From contig JAETXT010000004.1 in the NCBI GenBank assembly GCA_019188255.1, forward strand, positions 6,200,001 through 6,264,000: a DNA stretch of 64,000 bases, given 5' to 3'. Of this stretch, positions 32,483 to 44,405 are shown piece by piece. Numbering within the stretch: the first letter of the stretch is position 1; each line of letters starts with the position of its first letter. The DNA is from Verticillium longisporum. Lineage: Eukaryota > Ascomycota > Sordariomycetes > Glomerellales > Plectosphaerellaceae. The notes under the pieces are model-generated. The model was not told the origin of the DNA and ran no database searches. It was given only the letters and a program-made list of their open reading frames with translations. The position numbers were made by a program, and so were the translations under genes.

Positions 32483-34137
32483 GTTGGTACAGGCTAGGAA
32501 CGAGGTCTTCTGTAGGTACGGATAGGTTCTGCGCGGTATGAGTTGGCTCCAAGTTCGTTATACCACAAACTCGAACCAGGCCAGGCGCAGGCAACCGCTT
32601 TTAAGGCTTTGCATACTGGTCTTCTGCCGTGGATCAGCCACCTTGCTTGTGAGCCTGGCCGCGTTGTATGGGCCACCTATATGCAAGCACGCAGACCGGA
32701 ATCACCAACAGGCGGGGCGATGCAAGGTCAACTCAGCGCCTGTCTGAACTAGGGCCCTGGCCTCTCCTGTCAAAGACCCTGGCCTGCCAAACTCGAGGCC
32801 TATGGGCCTGGTATCGGCAGGCGCCTACAACTTACTTGCCAGCAGCTAGCAAATTTTATCATCAGTAGAGGTCTATTTGGTGGAAGCTGGTCTTTTGAGA
32901 AGGTCGCTGCTGTGTCAGACGATGCGGTTGGTAGCAGGTTCTTTGAGGGGACCATGCACATGCATGTCGAAAGGCTGGGGAAGCGGAAGCGAGGGGCTCA
33001 CTAGGGTGACCAGGATCAGGATCAGGTGGTCCGCGACCAACGACTCGACATGGTTGAATCATGTTGATGGGACGGCCCGAACGGTAGGGTCGCGTACAAA
33101 TTTAGTCACTGAGAGAGACTGGCGCGACATGTCTGGCCTCAGGTGACGACGCATGGAGAACCTGCCGACGAGGTGTTTATCAGGACAGCCCCATGCTTTT
33201 CAGGGGGGTCTCTTCGGTAAATGTACCACTGCCACGGACACATTACCTTGTTTTGTTTGTAAGTACAACCGTCACCCATGATGACGGGTTGGCGGGGCGA
33301 ATATTGCAGGGGTCGAGCGTCTGCGATATCTTTGTGAAAGGTCGCGCATGTGCATTTGCATCACGCACAAGTCATTCGTAGCATAAGATGGGAGGCTTCT
33401 TGAGAGTATCACATGTAAGCAAGAGCCTGTCGTGAAGATGAGGGCTATGAGTGCTTAGAAAAACTGCAACTGATGGCACCTTGTGTAACATCCCTTAACC
33501 CCGAGGGAAAATATGCTGGTCGGCCAAGTCAGATTGAGGGAGCGCCATACTGCACGTTGAAGCGACCTCATGGATGTTAGAGAAGACGCCTAATCAGTAG
33601 GGTCAAATTCTATGCAACAGCGCGACTGTGGCACGGTGTATCTGGGACAAACCAACCCACAGAACCTCTCCTGCGCCGCTCGGTGACCAAACCAGGGGCG
33701 GCCCATAACGCCTTCGGGGTCTTTAACCGCTAGCGTCATAGGGCAGCCGATCGATGGTCTCTCAATGGAGCGCGAGACCTGTTTCTCCCGATTGAGGATT
33801 GCAACTTGAGTCGACGCCTCCTGGGTACCTTATCTACAACTACACCCCAGAGTGTGAGCCATTGGACATATCTGGCTTCAGCCCTCATTCGAACGCCGTC
33901 GAACCATGGACGTGTGCTCTCGTCACGACAAGGTCTTCTACGGATATCTCTCGAGATCGATCTCCAGCGGGGTCTCCCCACTTCGCGATGCCCTGTCATC
34001 CTAAGGGCGCATCCGTCGACACTCCAGCTGTGGACCTTAAGTAGACGTTCAATAACCAACTGAAACATCATTCACATCGCATTCTCAGAATACCATAATC
34101 ACAGCCATCGAAGCAAATCGGAAAAAGATAAGAAAAC
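32483..34137. other. Intergenic region
   Basis: Divergent upstream regions of the GTPase gene and the dehydratase gene. No gene recognised; the short open frames have no family resemblance. A GGATCAGGATCAGG direct repeat lies near 33012-33025. Confidence 0.4.
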
Positions 34138-35312
34138 ATGGGATCTACAACCACCAACACAAGTCTGCCGTGGATGGAAACACCACTAATCCCATCCCCT
34201 CACCTGTCGCGGGCCGCCGGCTGGTACGTTATCCAAGGCCTCCACGCTCACTGTGTATGACATGCGTAGCAGGCATCCTGACATATGAAACATAGCAACA
34301 TCTACCTTAAGCTTGAGAACCTCCAGCCCTCGGGCTCCTTCAAGTCCCGCGGTATCGGTAACCTCATGCTACAAGAGATAGCCTCCCGTCCCGATGGCCA
34401 GAACCTGCATTTCTACAGCTCCTCCGGCGGCAACGCGGGCCTTGCCTGCGCCACGTCGGCCCACGCGCTCAACCGGCCCGCCACAATCGTGACGCCGACC
34501 TCGTCCTCCCCACTCATTGTCTCGAAGCTCCGTCTCCTCGGCGCCGAGGTCGAGCAGGTCGGCGCAAACTGGGCCCTCGCCGACAAGCACCTGCGCGAGA
34601 ACCTCGTCGCTGGCCGCGACGACGCCGTCTACGTGCCCCCTTCGACCACCCACACGTCTGGGACGGCGCGTCCACCATTGTCGACGAGCTCGTGAGGCAG
34701 GCCCCCGGCGCCATTCACGGCATAGCCTGCTCCGTCGGCGGCGGCGGCCTGCTAAACGGCCTGTTCCAGGGTATCGAGAAGCACGAGGCCGTCCGCGCCT
34801 CTTCGAACCCGCCCTGGCCCGAGGCGCGGCTGCCCTCCGTCCTCGCCGTTGAGACGCGCGGCGCCGACAGCCTCAACGCCAGCGTCGAGGCCGCCGAGCA
34901 CGTCACGCTGCCCGGCATCACCTCCATCGCCAAATGCCTGGGCGCCGTCCGCGTCTCGTCCAAGACGTGGGAGTGGGCCCAGCGCAAGGCCCGCCTCGGC
35001 CCTTCCGAAGTCACAAACGCTACGGCCGACGGTCCTGCCGAGCTCGAAAGTATCATTGTTGACGACTCCGAGGCCGCGCTGGCCTGCGTGCAGTTTGCTG
35101 ATGACACGCGTTTTGTGGTTGAGGTTGCGTGCGGCGCAACAATCGCCGCTTGCTACAACGGCCTGTTGCGGCAAAGACTTGGCCGGGGGTTGACTGACGA
35201 AGAATGGCGCGACAAGAACATTGTCGTCATCGTCTGTGGGGGCTCCGATGTAAGCCTCGAGGTTCTTGAGGGCTACAAGCGAGACTATGGCTCTGCAGCC
35301 CGATGTTGTTAG
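34138..35312 (+). CDS. PLP-dependent L-serine/L-threonine dehydratase (one frameshift)
   Basis: Fold-type II PLP enzyme converting serine (or threonine) to pyruvate (or 2-oxobutanoate) and ammonia. Exon 1 is 34138-34223 and the intron 34224-34295 (GTACGT...ACATAG); exon 2 runs to TAG 35310-35312. The junction TG/C completes SRAAGCNIYLKLENLQPSGS. The Schiff-base lysine is in SGSFKSRGIGN; the phosph­ate-binding loops are SSSGGNAGLA and the glycine run SVGGGGLLNGL. At the C-run 34636-34640 the frame shifts by -1. Adding one C gives YVPPFDHPHVWDGASTIVDE, exactly what the family needs, giving about 367 aa. Without that base the protein would end early and lack the second half. Serine dehydratase is the better guess than biosynthetic threonine deaminase because there is no regulatory ACT domain. 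Confidence 0.85.
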
Positions 35313-35515
35313 CCCGAGCACCATGTCGCTGACACCATTTCACATGCTTTCAAGCATTACATTTACAATTCCCGAGAAACCATACTCGTCACAATAGACA
35401 CGCAGGCGAAGGAAAAAGGTATACTTCAATTATGTTTACTAGTACTATTGTGGTGGTAGCACATCTCTTGTGTGGTCATAGACGAAAGGGAAAGCAGGCA
35501 GAACCATAGTGCAGT

Positions 35516-36190
35516 TCACGGCTCAAGGTCGACCTCAACGATCGACCTTAGTACGCTCAAGTCGTAGCGCAAAATCTCGACGATGCTGCCATGGAAGGAT
35601 TTACTGCTGTCAACAGCTTCCTCTTGCGCATCTGCCAAGCACATATAGGTAGCACCATAGACTTCTGACAAGTCATCCTTTTCAGCCTCCGCGGCCTTCC
35701 AAAGCGTAAGGAGGCACTGCCAGTCCTGATCTGGTATTAGGTTTGTGGCCCCCGAGTATTTTCGAGAATGGCCAACATCATGGTAGGGGTCTTCGATTGA
35801 CCATCTCGGTCGAGTGTTGTCCATGTTACGAAGGATTCTCAAAATTCCCGCGAGCAACTGATTGGTCTCACGTTGATCGATGTACTGAAGGCGGCGGCTG
35901 CCTTGCTCTTGTTCTGCGTCTTCGCTTGATAAATCATCTTCGTCATCTTCGTCAGACGAGACCCTGTCGCCTTCCTGTGGCAGTCCATCCTTCGTGTCGT
36001 AGTCGGAAAGCTCGCCGTCGTCAGGGAACCTTTCGTTATCGTCTGAAGTCTCGTCGTCAGGCTGTCCATTGTCTTCATCTTCGCTTGGCTCCTGGTTTCT
36101 CCACGCTGCCGGGAGTTCCTCAATTTGAACTAGCTCATACCCACAGATAGCCTCACAGATTTCGATTTCAGGGTCACAGTCGGGGTCCAT
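35516..36190 (-). CDS. Acidic protein of unknown function
   Basis: A 224-aa frame from ATG 36190 to a stop at 35516-35518. It begins MDPDCDPEIEICEAICGYEL, then a strongly acidic stretch (residues about 38-95; SDEDDEDDLSSEDAEQEQ) and a C-terminal globular-looking part with WKAAEAEKDDLSEVYGATYM and FHGSIVEILRYDLSVL. No family is recognised. The frame remains open 14 codons upstream of the ATG through a cysteine-rich CCCGRCERQYVC stretch. That stretch starts directly after the AG of the neighbouring beta-glucosidase stop codon, so an upstream exon spliced there is possible. It lies on the same strand as, and 42 bp after, the beta-glucosidase. Confidence 0.5.
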   Translation of the reverse strand: MDPDCDPEIEICEAICGYELVQIEELPAAWRNQEPSEDEDNGQPDDETSDDNERFPDDGELSDYDTKDGLPQEGDRVSSDEDDEDDLSSEDAEQEQGSRRLQYIDQRETNQLLAGILRILRNMDNTRPRWSIEDPYHDVGHSRKYSGATNLIPDQDWQCLLTLWKAAEAEKDDLSEVYGATYMCLADAQEEAVDSSKSFHGSIVEILRYDLSVLRSIVEVDLEP

Positions 36191-36232
36191 CCGACACACA
36201 TACTGCCTCTCACAACGCCCGCAGCAGCAATC

Positions 36233-39200
36233 CTATTCGAGGCGAGTGCTGAGAGGGAGGTTTCGGGACGAGCTCCCAACAAAAACCGTCTTTTCGTACT
36301 GGCTGATGAACCAATTCTGCGTGACAACATCCCAGTTGCTAAGGTCCCGGCGCGTGAGTTCCGCACGGAAGGTTTGCGAGGCTCCAGGCGCGATGTTAAT
36401 GCGGTCAAACCCACGGAGGACTCGAATTGGGTCGTCAGGTCCACCAAGAGAAACGTAAAGCTGTGCCACTTCGTCGCCTGCAACTTCACCCGTGTTGGTC
36501 ACGGTCGCGGTGACAGTGAATATGACGTCCCAAAGCATTGGGTTTCCACCGGGTCCTCCAGAAGCTGGGTGCTTGGGTTGCGGCGAGGCATCAAGAGCGC
36601 CCTCTGGGAGGAACTCTTCTGCGGTTTGGCCGTAGTTAGGATCAGCCAATGCCTCCTCTGGGTCTGAGGAATTGAGGTATGGGTAGATGTATTGATAGAT
36701 GTAACGGATTTCGCCCTCGGGAAAGACGTAGTCGTCGTAGTTCGTACTGTAGTTAGCACCAAATCTCGGCGCAGGGTTGGTCTGCCCAGTGGTAGGGACG
36801 TAATCCTGAACATCATGCCTCTCAATTTGAAGATTGGAGAATTCAAAGGTTGTGTACGAAAGGCCATAGCCAAACTCAAAGATTGGGGCGTTGCTGCTGC
36901 TGCTGTTCCTCGGCGCTGATGCATTGTTATCGACGCCCGACTGCCGGTCAAACCAACGGTAGTCGATGAAGACTCCCTCATCGAAATCGCTCTGGGGAGC
37001 ACCATTGCCATTGTTGGGCTCTCTCAGGACGTCAACGCCGTAGCTCTCAACAGTGGGTCCCCAGGTGAAAGGTGTCTTGCCACCAGGATTCACGCGGCCG
37101 TAAAGAATATCGGTAATAGAGTTGCCAGACTCCTGTCCGGGTAAGCCGGCCCAGACGATAGCCGTGATATTGGGGTTCTCGTGCCAGTCAGTGACTAGAA
37201 CGGGACCAACCGAATGGATGATGACTATGGTGTTGTTGTTGGCCGCAGCGATTCGTTGAATAAGCTCGTCTCCTCCATTCCAGAGCGTGAGGTTCTTGCG
37301 ATCACCTTCGTTTCCATCAACGCTGATATAACCTTCGCCTGAGTTTGCATTGATGAATACCATAGCAGTAGCGTCCGCCTGGGTAACCTAGTCCTCTGTG
37401 AGCTCATACTCCCAGTTGCTGAGGATGCTTTCGTATCGCGAGCCATCCGAAATGGCTTGAAACTGAAGAGCACTATCAGGAGTGATGAGATACGGGAAAC
37501 TGGCGGTGCCAGATCCCCACCCAGCAGCCAGAGTGCCGTTATTGCACCCCTGATCAGGGCAGCCATTGGGACCAACAGCACGAGGGCCAGCATCTTCGCC
37601 AATGACAGCAACGAATTTCGGCTTGTTCAGAGGTAGTGATCCCTCATTCTTGAGTAAGACAGTACCGCGGGCAGCGATGGTGCGAATAAGGGCGCCGTGA
37701 TCTTGGCGGACATCAACGTGTTGGTTGATGACCTGCACATTGTCCTGGGCCGCCCAGTGCAGCGGGCCGATGGTGTCTTTTGTCCAAGACGAGAAGTTGA
37801 TGTCAGGAACATCGTCCAGGGTCTTTCCAACTTTGAAAAAGGCCGCCATGATACGCATGGCCATGTCATCGAGACGATATTCGGGAACGGTGCCGTTCAA
37901 AATGGCGTTCGTAAGGTTGGCGCCCCAAAAAGCGACTCCGGTGTTGAAGCGAGTGTCACCGGGCATGGCCATGTCAAGCCCAGCAACGGCAGTGGCAGCA
38001 CCAGCATGCTGTGCTTGCCAATCGCTAAGGACGAACCCCTGGAAGCCGAGTTCGTCCTTGAGGAGCCCGTTTAGAAGATGGGAGTTTTGACAGCCGTAAC
38101 TGTTGTTGATCTTAGGCACAAAGGTCGGTCAGTGAACCGTCTGCAAGGAAAGAGAAGAGAACGATATTGCCCTCACCTGTTGATAAGAACACATGACACT
38201 GCCGGCTCCAGCACGAACAGCGTCTGCAAATGGCCAAAGGTAAAGCTCATGCATGGTCTTGTCGTCGACATTCGACGATAATGCCTCGTCGACATCGTAG
38301 CCGTAACCTTGAGCCTCGCCAGCCTGGCGGAAATGTTCCTGCTCATTGACGATGTAGTGCTTGACGTTGGCAATGGCACCAGCATCCTGGATGCCCCTGA
38401 CGGATTCGGCAACAGCAACGCCACTGAGGTAAGGGTCCACGGCGAAACCCTCCCAGTTACGACCTCCGGCGGGAAGGCGACCTAGAGGGCCAATGGCGGG
38501 CCCGAGGACGACGTCGACGCCCTTGGCTACTCCTTCGGCGCCAATGGCGTGAGCGCGCTGGTACAGAAGCCCTCGGTCCCAGGTAGCGCCGGCTGTCTGG
38601 CTCGAAGTGAAGTACGAGACGTAGTCCGCGAAACGAATACCCTGTGGGCCATCCTGCAAACAAAGGCCCCTCCAGCCGATTCGGGGGATCGAGCCGACGT
38701 TTCCGACACAGAGATCACCGCTCCAGCTAGGATTCTGTCAGATGACTTTGAATGACACGACGGGGTCTATGAAGCTTACCCGACACCTGTCGTCAGGTTG
38801 ACCTTTTCGAGCAGAGTCATCTGCTCTACAACCTCTCTGGCACGGGCGTAGGCGTCCTCCCAGCCAGTCGCTTGGGGGTTCATCCATGGAGAAGGGTAGT
38901 GCGGAGGGGAAAAGGCGAGCTCGCTAGAGCTGTTAGTCTGGCGCTGAGGATGCCGGTCAGCATTGGATCGAATGTCAATTCCAAGGGAAACAGAGTCCGT
39001 GTCAGCGAGCCTTGGCGACGAGATATCGATAACGGGGATCAAGGCTCTTAGAAGTAGAATACTGGGAAGAAACATGGTAGTTGGGTACGAGGCATGAACG
39101 ATTGTGATGAAGTGAAAGCCCGCTCTCTGCGGCCGGATATTGCTCGAAAATGAAGATGAAGTGGTGCTATGTCCAATGCTTGAAGAACGTGGGTACACAC

Positions 39201-39408
39201 ACAGCAGAGGATCAAAAGGGGATGAGCAAACACGGGGTGGGTAACATGGGTTTGATTCGGGTTGAGGAAAGCACGACTGCTCAATCGCCATTACGGTGCA
39301 GGCTTGGTTTCCTCGTGAAAAGAGGCAAGTACATACCTTGAACTTGGGTTGTCCCGCAGAGACACACTCGCTCGCTGCCAGCAAGGCAGTAGCGAGGTTC
39401 AGCTTCAT
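36233..39408 (-). CDS. GH3 beta-glucosidase, secreted (one internal stop)
   Basis: Hydrolyses beta-glucosides such as cellobiose outside the cell. Exons 39337-39408, 38780-38943, 38177-38726 and 36233-38110; introns 38944-39336 (393 nt), 38727-38779 and 38111-38176. There are 888 codons with consistent phases. Exon 1 is signal-peptide-like (MKLNLATALLAASECVSA). The GH3 N-domain has GRNWEGFAVDPYLSG, KHYIVNEQEHFRQ and the nucleophile Asp in GFVLSDWQAQHAG. The C-domain has ANSGEGYISVDGNEGDRKNL, and a fibronectin-III-like C-terminus ends in SSSRNLPLSTRLE. An in-frame TAG at 37388-37390 (between YELTED and VTQADATAMVF) interrupts the middle; no intron fits. It is either a nonsense mutation or a base error. 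Intron 1 has no stop in phase, so retention, or a start at ATG 39075 with its own hydrophobic leader, is also possible. Confidence 0.85.
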
Positions 39409-41830
39409 GGTACCGGTCAAGCTTGCAGTCCGAGTAGTGGTCGTCCAATGATGCTCAATATTTAGAGTATACAACCCTCGGGTAAAGGCAGATTTAGCTC
39501 CGTCGCAATCTTGTCTGACAGGAAAAGGCCGAGTCGCGGGTAGTTGCTTCGCAAGGGTCCCAAATTGTAACGGGCGTGGCTACTGAAGACCCAGGTCGTC
39601 AAGATCTGGAAGGCAGCCGAGGAAGACTGGCCTTATAACCCAATGCCGGACAGCTTCGGAGATTCCGAGTCGTGGGGGGCTAACGTTGGGCAAGGATGGT
39701 GGAAGAACAAGGAGAGCTCAGTCAGGGATGGCAGGTGGATATGGGTGCGGCAGCAAAGGGGAGTCGGATGCCAAACACCCTGGTTAGTTTTTGCGAAGCG
39801 GATGGAAACATGAAGGCGGGCCTGACGATAATATCGAAATACGCCTAAGTGCCGAGCAGGATTCGGCTCGCTACTCAGTCCTTCGGAGGCTGTGGGCCTG
39901 ATAACCATGCAAAATGGACAGCTACTATTCAGTCAATTCGCAACCGGCTGCAAATAAGCACTGGCGATCACAAGTAAGGTTCTGGAAGCCATTTTGGGGG
40001 GCACTGAGCCATGGGAACACAGCGTGTGGTGCTCTGCAGGCGGCCATGTCGGGCAGCCAGTCTCGAGGCGCGAGACAGTTCGTGTAGACAGGCCATGGGG
40101 AGAAAAGGGCCGATCAAGATGCAAGATTGAACCGACTCAGATGGTGGGGAAGGACTGGGTAACAGGGAGTAAGGTGGCAGTGGTGAAGTGATGATCGACA
40201 AGGGCACCGCTCAAAGTGGTGAGCAAGTGACGATGTTGACGCACACGGGAGAGGGGTGCATGGCGTCTGGACGACATCAAAGACACTTATTGCGGCTGCT
40301 CAGCTTGGCGCTGCAGGAGGTACCTTGTCCGTCACTCACAAGTGCCGGCCAGTGCGCGTTTCCCAAAAACCGGTGGGTACCTTAGCCGGCCGGTGCGGGG
40401 GAAAATGGAGCTCCCCCCCAGCTTTGTTCGAGTCTCGAGCCCCCCAACAGGATATCATGACTTCATGGCACCATATTGGATGGACCCAAGTCGACGAATG
40501 CAACGCTGGACGTTGTTCGTGCATGCACCGGGCGGTGCTGGGACAAAAACACCGACAATCGTCTCCCATGAAGGGAGCATAGGCGCGGCTCGCCAAGGGG
40601 GGTATGGTTGAGCTGAAGCACAAGTAAACAAAACACTGCTACCGGATCCAGGGAGCTGCAAAAGCAATGACAGGGTTGGATTCCTTCTTTCGATAACAAG
40701 GAGATTGTCTTGAGATGGAGGGCTTGGGCAGCGTCTCAGTTGACCATGAGCCAGCTGCAAATGCCTCGTGTTTCTTGCAGGAGCTGGTCCAGATTGACTG
40801 CGTTTGAGCAGCATCTGTCTGACGCCTGCCATCACGCCGAATAGCGGCTGGTGGACACCAAGCCGCATACTTGGATCAAGCTTGCGGCCATGCTCACTCA
40901 CCAGGCCGCCTCACTCAGAGGGATGACCTCAGCTCCAGCCTCAGCGTGACGCAACTTTCCAGGTGACAGTGCCCCACTGTATATCGAATGACCTCGCCCC
41001 CCTTTTCTTCCTTCCCACAACTCGCATCTGAGCCTCTTCTGTACGCTGAAAGCCACCCGCTGAAACCTCCAACCGCCATGCCCCACCCACATGCTGAACG
41101 GTCGATCAAGAGCCCTGTCCCGTCCTTTTTACGGTCAAACACGATCTCTTCTCTCCTCCCCACACCGAGGTCCGGCTTACATGGAGACGCCGTGGCATCG
41201 ATCGCGGGGTAGGAAGATGGAGGGGCTGCCTAGCCCTGGTGGCTAAGCAGCTATTTCCCTTTTTCCAACGGTTAGCGTACGAGGTGCCCGCGCGGCGGTC
41301 GGGCCGTTAAAGTGAAAATCGGACAATCCAGAATCAAGCAAGTGCTCTAATGCCTGCTAGCCAAGAGACACCACGCAGACCTTCCCCGCCTTGATGGACG
41401 GGTAGCAGTGTTATAGGTCCCATACGTGTACGATTCTGCGGTTGTGGTAGTCCTGTTTCCCAAGCTGATCACTTGAGCTGCAGAATCCAGCTGTGTTTAT
41501 GCTATTCAGATTTGTCACAATGTCCGCAAACACTTCATTTAAATGGCTGGGTTCGGTGGCTTTCAACAAGTTTGGTTAAAGAACAGCTTTTGAACATATT
41601 ACCAAGTGTATCGAGTAAAGTAATTTTACATCTGCGCCTCTACTCCGCATGGCGTAGTGCCCGCTATCCGGGCTTGGGTCCCAAGATCCCAGACCCGGCG
41701 AGCCGCGAGTTTGTGCCGCGTCAAAACCCGCTATCATGCCCGGACGCGCAGCCTAACCCCACAGTCTGCAGTCATGGGTCGTGAAGAAAAGGGCCGAAGG
41801 TGTGCAGGCTGATGGGGAGATCCGTACCGC
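39409..41830. other. Intergenic region
   Basis: About 2.4 kb upstream of the beta-glucosidase and downstream of the sterol reductase gene. I find no coding region, RNA gene or repeat in it. Open frames on both strands are short and unlike any family. Confidence 0.4.
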
Positions 41831-43410
41831 CTAATACACGCCAGGAAGAATCTTCCACCTGACAATCTTCTTGTTCTTCTCCCAGTCATCACCCTTCCTA
41901 CGTGCGCACTAGTCATCGTCGCGGCGGTCGCGGTGGATGAGCAGGATTGCGAACTAAAGCACGTAAAAGTATGTAACAGGAATGCCCCAGCCGCGAGCAG
42001 CACCCTGCACCACCTCACGGCCGTCGAGGGTCTTGAAGGCACCCTCTACGCCCTGCTCAACAAGGCCGGAACCCGCAGTCAGAATCTGGTAACCCGACAT
42101 ACCTGTGGGAAGAGAGTATGGCCACGCCTGAAGCCAATCGCCAAGGTAGTTAATGTGGCGGGCGACACCCCACCAGCCAGAGATGAGAAGGCGAGTACCA
42201 GCCTTGGTCTCAATGTACTTGAGATGGGCAACGCTGGGATCGTTGGGGTTGGTGCGGAACTTGTTCTTCTGGTTGTTGGAGGCACGGAAGATGTAATAGG
42301 CCAGGCAGATGGTAGCTCCAATGGTAGTCACCTGGAAGGCGTTCAGGGACACGGGGTACATGGACAGGTACCGCGTCTGCATAGAGTAGATGAATGGAAG
42401 CCATGCAATGTCGCCAAAAGACAGCATGAAGCCGAACCCATCGGTGGTGATATCGATGGTCGTCAGAATGGCAGGCTCGTTCCACCAGCAATCTACCGTG
42501 TAGAGGAACTGAATGGCCGAAATGAAGATAATGCTGTTGGAGACGAAGCCAAATGTGCGGTACTGCTTGGCGATCCAGGCAAAATTGAGGATGGCCCAGC
42601 CGAGAAGACCAGGGCGGACCTCCATCCAGTGCTTGATGTCAACCTCGCCAATGATTGGGATCGTGACGCGCGGGTTGAGCTCGCGGCCAATAAACCAGTC
42701 GTAAATGAGGTTGCCTGAGTGGCCACCCTCGGCTAGCTCGCGGTTCTCCTTGTTCCCAGGCTTGACGCTGAAGCTGCGCACGTAGACGTAGGTGGCAATA
42801 ACAAACGCCAAAATCATATTGGCTGTGAGAATTTGTATATAGTTGTCGGAGATGTAGACCCAGAGAGCCCAGTCGGCACCCTCAAGGGCAGTCCCGGCGG
42901 CGAGGATCGCAACGATGAACATGCTCGATGCAAAAGCTGAGAATAATTAGAACTCGGTGATTCAGTAGAAGGGATGGAAGTATAACTTACAGTTGAACCT
43001 GTACTTCAACTTGCCGCCAGAGGCCAGTACAACACCATCTACTTCCTGAGCAGGAAGGAACCGGTACAGTAGGGCGTTGAAGAAGAAGTACCCAACGACG
43101 GCCAGAGTAGCGTTAATACTACCCAGGCCCCAAATGCCTTGTTCTGGCCATCCAACCTCACGCTTAAGCTGCGCCAAGTCGATATTCTTCGGGTCAAGGA
43201 GAGACGGGGCAGGGCAGCCAGAGACGTCGTTGCAGGCGAACGCGAGGGCGTACACGACAATGGGGAGGATGGTAGAAACGCCGGCGGTACCCCAACTAGA
43301 GATTGTCAGTCCGATTCTGCCTCGTCTTTCTTGGGTAAAACTCACGGTCCGCCGAAGTGGTAGCCATGAGGCGGGGCGCTAGATGCGACCTCCTGTTTCT
43401 GTCCAGCCAT
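41831..43410 (-). CDS. ERG24: Delta(14)-sterol reductase (two stops near the C-terminus)
   Basis: NADPH-dependent reduction of the C14-C15 double bond in ergosterol synthesis; a polytopic ER membrane protein. Exons 43346-43410, 42991-43295 and 41831-42936; introns 43296-43345 and 42937-42990. Phases agree over 492 codons. The family signature LLISGWWGVARHINYLGDW is present, as are FNLIYDWF-type (NLIYDWFIGRELNPR) and GFGFMLSFGDIAW. TAG codons at 41954-41956 (after VTYFYVL) and 41909-41911 (after HRDRRDDD) interrupt the last 42 residues, although the frame behind them still encodes the conserved tail (CARRKGDDWEK, KIVRWKILPGVY, then TAG). Losing this tail would remove the last helix and conserved end, so the copy may be inactive. 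It could be a spare paralogue, or the bases could be wrong. Confidence 0.85.
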
Positions 43411-44405
43411 GATGTGGTTGGTGTCTGTGTTGTTGTTCCTGGTGTACTGCTGGTTGATGGGCGCGCAGGCTCTCTCTCTTATGGAAGAGGGAGAATAGGC
43501 ACTGCTCGGAATGCGCGGGGGCCGATTCGCGACAGTTGGCGCGAACTTGAGGAAGGCCCAAAAGAAGCTTTGCAGCCGGGGATCTCGACTTCCGGGTGAC
43601 CTGACGAGTTGAAGCACGGTCGGGTTGATTCAATTTCCATGATGCTCACACTTGATTGGTCCCTGGAGCAAGTCAATCGACAACATGGGGCTCGGAGGAA
43701 CCAAATGACCGCCCCACAGCGCTCCCGGGCCGGATCTCTTCCATATCGAACCATGCTGGGCAAGAGGACTGCCCTACCCTCGTACTCGTAATGAGGAAAG
43801 CGTGACTGGCCGATTTGGCCATTCTTAGACCTCGTTGACTGCGTTGACTGCGTCAGCAGCTTCAGTATTCGCATCGCAGGGACATGCACTGCCTAGTGCC
43901 TTGGGAATATCAGGTCCCAAGATCACCATGCCGGCAGTCAGACTGAAGTGGTGAGGTCACTGTGGATTCTCTGCTTTCTGTTATACGGGTATTTCTCGGA
44001 TGAACGGTGTCCTGCCGCCTTCGCTCATCTCTCCACTGTTGGCCACCAGTCAGCAGGTCTTATTACACCCAAGGCGGTCCCTACAGGCAGGTCGAAATGG
44101 CGGATGGCTTGGCCAGCCCGCCAATTGCCGCGTGTCTTGTACGAGGCTGATGAATGGCCAGGTGTTCCATGTTCGATACCTCTACTTTGGCTTGACAAGA
44201 GACATCAGATTCTTGAATGCACATGACGACTTTGACGTCAGGTTGATTGACAACCGCGATCTGCAGCTCTGCTTTTCTCCTTCTATCGATCCGCCTCTTT
44301 CAATTGATGATACTAGCATCGCTTTTCCGACGCGTCCCATCGCGCCGCCCGGCGCCTTCAATTACTGTCCACGGCGAACCCCTGAGCTGAGACCATTGAA
44401 ACACG
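43411..44405. promoter_or_regulatory. Divergent promoter region, sterol reductase and sorting receptor
   Basis: 995 bp between the two start codons. No gene seen. A direct repeat GTTGACTGC occurs at about 43833-43852. No clear sterol-regulatory element was recognised. Confidence 0.4.

Noticed and set aside
37388..41956. TAG reassigned or read as an amino acid in this organism
   Set aside because: Several intact genes here end in TAG exactly where the family ends (amidotransferase, sorting receptor, GH55), so TAG is a normal stop.
41933..42718. 261-codon plus-strand frame
   Set aside because: Antisense shadow of the sterol reductase exon.
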